Below are positions 59,208 to 64,000 of a stretch of 64,000 bases of DNA, piece after piece. Under the pieces are notes generated by a model. It did not search any database. It was not told where the DNA came from and saw only the letters and a program-made list of their open reading frames with translations. The DNA lies in NCBI GenBank assembly GCA_001786365.1, contig MFWK01000022.1, positions 19,282-83,281 of the forward strand. The letters are read 5' to 3'. The DNA is from Candidatus Nomurabacteria bacterium RIFOXYD2_FULL_35_12. GTDB lineage: Bacteria > Patescibacteriota > Minisyncoccia > Phycocordibacterales > UBA9973. Both the position numbers and the translations under genes were made by a program. Positions within the stretch are counted from its first letter, which is position 1. Every line of letters starts with the position of its first letter.

Positions 59208-60257
59208 ATGGAAAATGTAATTTGGATAATATTAGGAATAGTCGTAGGAGGCGCAGTAGCCTACTCTATTTTAAATAAAAAAAAGGAAGAGAAAAAAGAC
59301 GACATTGGGCTCAACCTTATTCTCACGCAAATAAACGAACTCTCACGAACAGTAGACAGCAAAATCGGCGAAAGTCATAAACAAGTAAACGAAAGCTTGA
59401 AATTTCATTCAAGTGAATCAAACAAAATTATTCGAGACGTGACGGAGCGACTGACTAGACTGGATGAGACGAATAAACAAGTCATTTCTTTTGCCGACCA
59501 ATTGCAAAGCTTGGAAAATATCTTAAAAAATCCAAAACAACGTGGAATCTTGGGTGAATATTATCTGGAAACAGTTTTAAAAAACGTCCTTCCACCCGGC
59601 AGTTACCAAATGCAATATGAATTCCCTGATAAAACTATCGTGGACGCCGTCGTCTTTGTGAAAGATAAAATTATTCCTATTGACTCAAAATTCTCGCTGG
59701 AGAATTACAACAAGATGGTGGAAGAGCGTGATGGAGCAGAAAAGAAAAAATTAGAAACTATTTTCATAAACGATTTAAAAAATAGAATTACCGAAACTGC
59801 AAAATATATCCAGCCGACAAAAGGCACCACGGATTTTGCCTTTATGTTTATCCCCCACGAAGCTATCTATTACGACCTCCTCACTAATAAAGTAGGTGCA
59901 TCAACATCGGAAGAAAATGAAAATCTAATTCAACGAGCTGCTGGAAAATATAAAGTCATCATCACCTCACCTACTTCTTTCCTCGCATATTTGCAAACTG
60001 TCTTGCAAGGCCTAAAAGCTTTAAAAATAGAAGAATCCGCAAAAGAAATAATCAAAAAAGTTGAAGACCTCGGTAAGCATCTGAAATCCTACGACGAATA
60101 TCACAACAAACTCGGCAATGCCCTCGGCACCGTCGTAAACCATTACAACGCTTCAAATAAAGAATTAAAAAAGATAGATAAAGATGTCCTCCGCATCGCT
60201 GGTGCTTCCCCCGAGCTTTCATTATTAGAAATTGATAAGCCTAAAATAGAAGATTAA
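59208..60257 (+). CDS. rmuC: DNA recombination protein RmuC
   Basis: 349 aa. N-terminal membrane helix (VIWIILGIVVGGAVAYSIL), coiled coil (~35-105), then the RmuC nuclease-like domain: LGEYYLETVLKNVLPPGSYQMQYEF, DAVVFVKDKIIPIDSKFSLENY, FAFMFIPHEAIYYDLL and VIITSPTSFLAYLQTV. Family members limit inversions or act on damaged DNA; the mechanism is not settled. TAATAT ends 6 bases before the ATG (leaderless). Confidence 0.93.
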   Translation: MENVIWIILGIVVGGAVAYSILNKKKEEKKDDIGLNLILTQINELSRTVDSKIGESHKQVNESLKFHSSESNKIIRDVTERLTRLDETNKQVISFADQLQSLENILKNPKQRGILGEYYLETVLKNVLPPGSYQMQYEFPDKTIVDAVVFVKDKIIPIDSKFSLENYNKMVEERDGAEKKKLETIFINDLKNRITETAKYIQPTKGTTDFAFMFIPHEAIYYDLLTNKVGASTSEENENLIQRAAGKYKVIITSPTSFLAYLQTVLQGLKALKIEESAKEIIKKVEDLGKHLKSYDEYHNKLGNALGTVVNHYNASNKELKKIDKDVLRIAGASPELSLLEIDKPKIED

Positions 60258-60258
60258 A

Positions 60259-60474
60259 ATGTTTCAAAATTTTTTACTTAGAAAAATGCTCCGCACGCAA
60301 GGCGTGCCTGAAGCTCAAATAGATATGTTTATAAAAATGATGGAAAAAAATCCAGAGCTTTTTAAAACTATTGCGACAGAAGTAAAAGCAAAGATAGACG
60401 CCGGCGCAGATCAACAAACTGCTTCCCTCGAGGTAATGAAAAAATACGAACAGGAGCTCAAAAAATTAGTATAA
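60259..60474 (+). CDS. hypothetical protein, 71 aa
   Basis: Small helical protein (MLRTQGVPEAQIDMFIKMM, KTIATEVKAKIDAG, EVMKKYEQELKKL). It starts one base after the rmuC stop region and so is probably co-transcribed with it. No family recognised. Confidence 0.6.
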   Translation: MFQNFLLRKMLRTQGVPEAQIDMFIKMMEKNPELFKTIATEVKAKIDAGADQQTASLEVMKKYEQELKKLV

Positions 60475-60520
60475 AAAAATATTTTCAATTTTTTGCTGAA
60501 AATGCTATATTTTTCTTATC

Positions 60521-60592
60521 GGCTCTATCGTCTAACGGTTAGGACGAATCCTTCTCAAGGATTAAATCGCGGTTCGATTCCGCGTAGAGTCA
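60521..60592 (+). tRNA. tRNA-Glu (anticodon CTC)
   Basis: Acceptor GGCTCTA/TAGAGTC (one G-U), D arm TCGTCTAACGGTTAGGAC, anticodon stem AATCC/GGATT around TTCTCAA (anticodon CTC), T arm CGCGG/CCGCG around TTCGATT. Discriminator A; CCA not encoded. Confidence 0.95.
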
Positions 60593-60649
60593 CAAATTGA
60601 CAAAAAGCATTATAAATGCAATAACTAAAGAGAAAAGGAGAACAAACAT

Positions 60650-60820
60650 TTGAAAAAAAACTCGAGAGAGTCTAAATGCAAAAGGTGTGAGAGATTGCAC
60701 CACTGCAACATCCATCCCGAAACAGTTAAATGGAGGGGAGGACTAGTAGTGGTCTGTATAATTTGGGTCAAACGGGAAAAAAAGAAGAAAGAAAGGAGTA
60801 AGCCATGCCACCAGACATAA
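60650..60820 (+). CDS. small basic Cys-rich orphan, 56 aa
   Basis: TTG start at 60650 with AAAAGGAG 9 bases upstream. KKNSRESKCKRCERLHHCN contains CxxC plus a third Cys, a WRGGLVVVCIIWV segment is hydrophobic, and the end is Lys-rich. Possible zinc knuckle or small membrane peptide. Overlaps the next gene by 16 bases, whose Shine-Dalgarno lies inside it. Downstream of tRNA-Glu. Confidence 0.4.
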   Translation: MKKNSRESKCKRCERLHHCNIHPETVKWRGGLVVVCIIWVKREKKKKERSKPCHQT

Positions 60821-61038
60821 GTGATGTGTTGGATCACCTGAGAAAAAGCGGGCGATTCGAAACAGAAGAAATCGAAGCTGCCGAAGAGCGCGCCAAAGAA
60901 GCTGCAGATGGAGGAGACTGGTTCTCGATGGAGAAGCTCAAGGAAGTCATGCCGGATGAAGAGACGGCTGCTGAATTTGAGAAAACCTTGGCAGAGAAAC
61001 CGGTGGCCAAGAAACCACAGAAAAAGAAAAGGAGGTAA
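60805..61038 (+). CDS. GC-richer orphan, 77 aa
   Basis: AAAGGAG lies 6 bases before the ATG. Acidic helical body (DISDVLDHLRKSGRFETEE, EAAEERAKEAADGGDW, MPDEETAAEFEKTLAEKP) and a strongly basic end (KKPQKKKRR). No family recognised. Codon choice is GC-richer than that of rmuC or the Gmad2 gene on either side. Confidence 0.6.
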   Translation: MPPDISDVLDHLRKSGRFETEEIEAAEERAKEAADGGDWFSMEKLKEVMPDEETAAEFEKTLAEKPVAKKPQKKKRR

Positions 61039-61056
61039 ATCATGAAGAAACGAGAT

Positions 61057-61094
61057 CCGGGCGGCGCCACATGGCACGCCCGGTTTCTAATTTT
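61057..61094 (+). terminator. terminator of the 60.6-kb orphan cassette
   Basis: CCGGGCG and CGCCCGG (7-bp arms) with an inner GCC/GGC pair; TTTCTAATTTTA follows. The AGGAGG and ATG just before it do not lead into a plausible gene. Confidence 0.7.
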
Positions 61095-61121
61095 AGTGAT
61101 TTTTTATGTTAGAATAAAACT

Positions 61122-61574
61122 ATGAAAAAAATATATCAAATAATCATCGTTATTGTAATCCTCGCCATCACTGGAACGGTTTTAACTTGGCAATTAAAAA
61201 CAAATAAAGAAATAAAATACTTTGGAAATGAATTAGAGAAAAAAGACCTTATCCAAATCACTACTCCACGACCAAATGAAATAATAAAAAGCCCACTTGA
61301 AATAACTGGAATAGCCAGAGGAGTATGGTTCTTTGAAGGTAGCTTCCCTGTCATACTCGTAAACTGGGATGGATTAATCATCGCAGAAGGATTCGTAACA
61401 GCACAAAGTGAATGGATGACAGAAAATTTCGTGCCATTTAAAGGAACGCTCATATTTAAAACTCCAGAGTTTCCAAAAAACTTAAACAACGGATCACTTA
61501 TATTAAGAAAAGACAATCCATCCGGACTTTCCGAACACGACGACGCACTAGAAATTCCTATATTATTTGAATAA
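61122..61574 (+). CDS. Gmad2 domain protein, membrane-anchored
   Basis: 150 aa. N-terminal signal anchor (YQIIIVIVILAITGTVLTW), then a Gmad2 immunoglobulin-like domain: ITTPRPNEIIKSPLEITG, ARGVWFFEGSFPV, EWMTENFVPFKG and LILRKDNPSGLSEHDDALE. Found in envelope and sporulation-related proteins elsewhere; here an extracellular adhesive or structural role is likely. TAGAAT ends 6 bases before the ATG. Confidence 0.88.
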   Translation: MKKIYQIIIVIVILAITGTVLTWQLKTNKEIKYFGNELEKKDLIQITTPRPNEIIKSPLEITGIARGVWFFEGSFPVILVNWDGLIIAEGFVTAQSEWMTENFVPFKGTLIFKTPEFPKNLNNGSLILRKDNPSGLSEHDDALEIPILFE

Positions 61575-61617
61575 ATAATTAAATAGAAAATTCTAATTCG
61601 TGTTATAATAAAAACTC

Positions 61618-61866
61618 ATGCCAAAAGAAGTAAAAAGAATTATTGTTTTAATTGTCGGAATTATTTTTATAATATTAGGACTATTAGGACTAGTGCTTCC
61701 TTTCCTACAAGGAATTCTTTTCTTGATTATTGGCTTGATGCTTTTATCACTCTGCATACCAAAAGTCCGTGCATTAATAAAAAAACATACTGAAAAACAA
61801 CCACATTTATCTCCTATCGTAAACAAAGTCGAAGCATGGCTCACAAAATTTATCGGAGAAATATAA
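61618..61866 (+). CDS. small membrane protein, PGPGW/YbaN-like
   Basis: 82 aa: two hydrophobic helices (IIVLIVGIIFIILGLLGLVLP and FLIIGLMLLSLCIP) joined at a LPFLQG turn, then a basic amphipathic tail (RALIKKHTEKQPH, VEAWLTKFIG). The pattern resembles the DUF454/PGPGW small membrane proteins. TATAAT lies 8 bases before the ATG. Confidence 0.65.
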   Translation: MPKEVKRIIVLIVGIIFIILGLLGLVLPFLQGILFLIIGLMLLSLCIPKVRALIKKHTEKQPHLSPIVNKVEAWLTKFIGEI

Positions 61867-61890
61867 TTTTCTTAAATTTACCTTAATCTA

Positions 61891-62478
61891 ATGGCCTTAC
61901 AATATTTAGATAGCATTCTAGGAACATTCGTCGCTCACCCATACATAACCATATTCATAGGGCTATTCTTTTTTGGTGAAACGGTTCTCTTGCCGGCAAT
62001 TTATTTCACTCTCGACGGCAGACTGCATTTACCATACATCATAGCTATAGCCATGTTTGTAACAATAGCTTCCGATATATTTTGGTATTATGTCGGCGCA
62101 CATATGAAAGAAAGATTTGCAAAAAAAATAGTTACTAGCCGTTTACAAAAAACTGTAGAAAAATTATCTCTTATATTTGCCCGCCAGAGTAATGCTATTC
62201 TTTATTTCTCAAAGTTTGTCTATGGCACACGCACTGCTGTACAAATACTTTCCGGATTACAACCCATGCCATTTCGTAAATATATAACAATTAATTTTCT
62301 AGGTGTTTTTTCTTTACTAATGTTCATCATCACTCTTGCTTATTCTGTAAACCTAACAGTAGAAAATATTCATGGCATCGTGAGAGATTTGCAAGTTTCA
62401 TTCCTTATTTTCATAATTATTTTAATTTCAACCCATATCGCTATTAGCACTTATTTCAAAAAAATATGGTCACAATAA
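61891..62478 (+). CDS. DedA family membrane protein
   Basis: 195 aa. PYITIFIGLFFFGETVLLPAIYF near the N-terminus, FVTIASDIFWYYVGAHM, and YFSKFVYGTRTAVQILSG match the DedA/VTT core with re-entrant loops. Members act as lipid (undecaprenyl phosphate or phosphatidylethanolamine) flippases in other bacteria. Overlaps the glycosyltransferase gene by 13 bases, so the two are coupled. Confidence 0.85.
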   Translation: MALQYLDSILGTFVAHPYITIFIGLFFFGETVLLPAIYFTLDGRLHLPYIIAIAMFVTIASDIFWYYVGAHMKERFAKKIVTSRLQKTVEKLSLIFARQSNAILYFSKFVYGTRTAVQILSGLQPMPFRKYITINFLGVFSLLMFIITLAYSVNLTVENIHGIVRDLQVSFLIFIIILISTHIAISTYFKKIWSQ

Positions 62479-63161
62479 TCATCCCAGCTTTCAATGAGAG
62501 CGACACTATAGATGAACTCATAAAAAGCGTAATAAAACATCCACAAATAAGAGAAGTAATCGTTGTAAACGATGGTTCCACTGACAATACTGGGAAAATA
62601 GCAGAAAAAGCTGGCGCTCGAGTTTTAAATCTTGCCCAGAATGTCGGGAAGGCGGATGCTATGGATATAGGAGTACGAGCCGCGCAAAGTGAAATTATTT
62701 TATTTCTCGATGCAGATGTTATTGGTTTTACTCATGAAAAAATCTCAAATATAATCGATCCTGTTCTAGACGGAAAACTCGAAATGCATATTGGGATTTT
62801 ACCCAGACCTTCCCTTTCCATTCTTTCAAAAAAAGTTTTTTACTTTATTCTTATTCTGTCTGGAATGAGAGCTCTGACCAAAGAGCTATGGTATAAAGTG
62901 CCACGCGTCCATAAAGACGGCTTTAAAATAGAGTTAGCTTTAAACCATATGGCTCGCAAATGGGGCAAAGGATTGGGCTATGAGATCATTCCCGGACTCA
63001 TCCACACAACAAAAGAAAAGAAACACGGTATTTCTTCCGGCCTTTGGCGTAGAGTAAAAATGATAAAAGAAATTATTTTTATTATCTTTCAACTGTATAT
63101 TTTTGAACCTCTCAAAAACTCTTTTGAAAGATTGTTTAGAATAGAATTTAATAAACTTTAA
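62466..63161 (+). CDS. family 2 glycosyltransferase
   Basis: 231 aa. VTIIIPAFNESDTIDELIK, VVNDGSTDNTGKIAEK, NVGKADAMDIGV and LFLDADVIG (DxD) form a GT-A nucleotide-sugar-binding domain. The C-terminal part has a GLIHTTKEKKHG segment and a hydrophobic stretch (IIFIIFQLYIF), suggesting membrane association as in polyprenyl-phosphate glycosyltransferases. Coupling to the DedA gene supports a role with lipid-linked sugars. Substrate unknown. Confidence 0.88.
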   Translation: MVTIIIPAFNESDTIDELIKSVIKHPQIREVIVVNDGSTDNTGKIAEKAGARVLNLAQNVGKADAMDIGVRAAQSEIILFLDADVIGFTHEKISNIIDPVLDGKLEMHIGILPRPSLSILSKKVFYFILILSGMRALTKELWYKVPRVHKDGFKIELALNHMARKWGKGLGYEIIPGLIHTTKEKKHGISSGLWRRVKMIKEIIFIIFQLYIFEPLKNSFERLFRIEFNKL

Positions 63162-63165
63162 ATTA

Positions 63166-64000
63166 TTATTCTTTCTTCAACCACTCTCTATCCTGACGAA
63201 CTAGAAATTTTTCTTTATTTTCTTTATCTAAAATAATAGCTTCAACTACTTTCTCCATACGCATACCTTGAGAACCTTTTACAAGTACCAAATCCCCTTT
63301 TTTCACAAAAGTTTCCATAAAATCTCTGGCTTGGAGTGAATTCAAAAATTCATAGATATTTTCATTATTCATACCGGCTTCGAGGGCTCCTTCTTTTATC
63401 ATTTGCGCCCTCGGACCCACTACAACGAGCACATCACAATTTTCTTTTGCAATCCTGCCTATATTTTTATGAGCCTCGATAGTGTGTTTGCCTAATTCCA
63501 ACATATCACCCAATACGGCAATTTTTCTAGTTTGATTTTTTACTTCTTTTAATGTTTTAAGTGCGAATTCACAAGCGAATGGAGAAGAATTGTAAGTATC
63601 ATCAATAACAAAAGAATTATTTTTGCCAACAAAAAGTCGCATTCTTCCTGGAGAAACATCATAATTTTTTAATGCATTTACAGCATTTAACATATTAAAT
63701 TTTAGACCAGAAGAAAGTGCAAGTGTCGCCAAAGAAGCATAAACATGATTCCTACCAAATACTCCTTCTATAACAACCGGCAAACTATTTCCACTTTCGT
63801 CTGCTCTAAAAATTATCCCTTTTGGAATTCCTTTCTCATCATAAAAAATACTGTCGCCAGAACCCAAAACATCTGCCCCTTCTTTAAAACCAAAAGTAAT
63901 AATATGGCTTTTTGTTTTTCCTTTCATTTTTACTATGTCTTCATCATCGGCATTTAATACTAAAAGCCCATCTGATTTCAAAGTTTTTATCAATTTACTT
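63166..64000 (-). CDS. murF: UDP-MurNAc-tripeptide--D-Ala-D-Ala ligase, C-terminal part
   Basis: Partial: the reading frame stays open to the window end, so the N-terminus and ATP-binding P-loop lie outside. Seen: LVLNADDEDIVKM (central domain end), VEGVFGRNHVYASLATLAL-type segment (GVFGRNHVYASLATLAL), FVIDDTYNSSPFACEFAL with the family DDTYN-P motif, KIAVLGDMLELG and the C-terminal domain with VVVGPRAQMI. MurF adds D-Ala-D-Ala, the product of the Ddl encoded at 29.2 kb, to the peptidoglycan precursor. Read convergently with the glycosyltransferase gene. Confidence 0.93.
   Translation of the reverse strand, partial: SKLIKTLKSDGLLVLNADDEDIVKMKGKTKSHIITFGFKEGADVLGSGDSIFYDEKGIPKGIIFRADESGNSLPVVIEGVFGRNHVYASLATLALSSGLKFNMLNAVNALKNYDVSPGRMRLFVGKNNSFVIDDTYNSSPFACEFALKTLKEVKNQTRKIAVLGDMLELGKHTIEAHKNIGRIAKENCDVLVVVGPRAQMIKEGALEAGMNNENIYEFLNSLQARDFMETFVKKGDLVLVKGSQGMRMEKVVEAIILDKENKEKFLVRQDREWLKKE

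Noticed and set aside
61042..61125. 27-codon frame starting with AGGAGG and ATG
   Set aside because: It reads through the terminator hairpin into the next promoter; no plausible protein.

Overview
The window comes from an AT-rich, gene-dense bacterial genome that looks like a member of the Candidate Phyla Radiation (Patescibacteria), most likely a Parcubacteria/Nomurabacteria-type lineage. The reasons are reduced versions of housekeeping proteins (short DnaX without its zinc module, Obg without an OCT domain, an RSH protein ending after TGS, short PrfA), many small proteins of no known family, very short intergenic gaps, and tRNA genes without encoded CCA. TGA and TAA both act as stops, so the code appears standard.

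Layout. 0.1-7.6 kb: orphan MetA-like enzyme, GNAT, the divergent pair glmS / yvcK(glmR), a HAD phosphatase, a DUF2914-like membrane protein, a VIT family transporter, csaA and a receiver-domain protein. 7.6-15.3 kb: small genes around tRNA-Gln, dnaX, a cytochrome b5 gene broken by one in-frame stop next to a flavin/ferric-reductase-like gene, dusB, ftsQ, serS. 15.3-24.6 kb: dprA, topA, rsh, parB, tRNA-Leu, an HTH-MurA fusion, miaA and a GC-richer orphan. 24.6-39 kb: aldehyde dehydrogenase and acetolactate-synthase-like pair, tRNA-Trp, rpmG, alr, ddl, two cysteine-rich paralogues flanking rseP and frr, holB, mreB, rsmI. 38.7-45.7 kb: a complete F1Fo ATP synthase operon in the order I-B-E-F-H-A-G-D-C, read on the minus strand. 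45.8-64 kb: asparaginase domain protein, tRNA-Ile, RRM protein, prfA, rpmE, a lytic-transglycosylase-like protein, rplY, class I aldolase, gatB, a PaaX/Cas2-like regulator, obgE, a MYG1-like protein, yqeY, a DnaQ-like exonuclease, rmuC, tRNA-Glu, small orphans, a Gmad2 protein, DedA, a glycosyltransferase and the C-terminal part of murF.

Two themes run through the window. First, most transcription units look leaderless: a TATAAT-like box ends 5-8 bases before the start codon and no Shine-Dalgarno is present (about 25 cases). A handful of GC-richer orphan genes break this rule with strong Shine-Dalgarno sequences, and several have their own hairpin terminators, as if recently acquired.

Second, and most striking, the window is seeded with several families of palindromic elements. 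One family (ends CCCGTTAGA/TCTAACGGG) sits exactly at the start codons of topA, frr, mreB and fba, with the ATG and its next bases repeated on both sides like a target-site duplication; the left ATG of each pair still lies just downstream of the old promoter. Four other families, plus a single 100-bp cruciform in dusB, lie in frame inside conserved genes (topA, acetolactate synthase, rseP, holB, atpG, rplY, gatB, exonuclease). Each repeated family encodes the same peptide in the same frame in unrelated proteins, as Rickettsia palindromic elements do. Three further families have a conserved core flanked by long arms that differ between loci but stay complementary within each locus. This element population, with its start-site insertions, is the best candidate in the window for an undescribed system.
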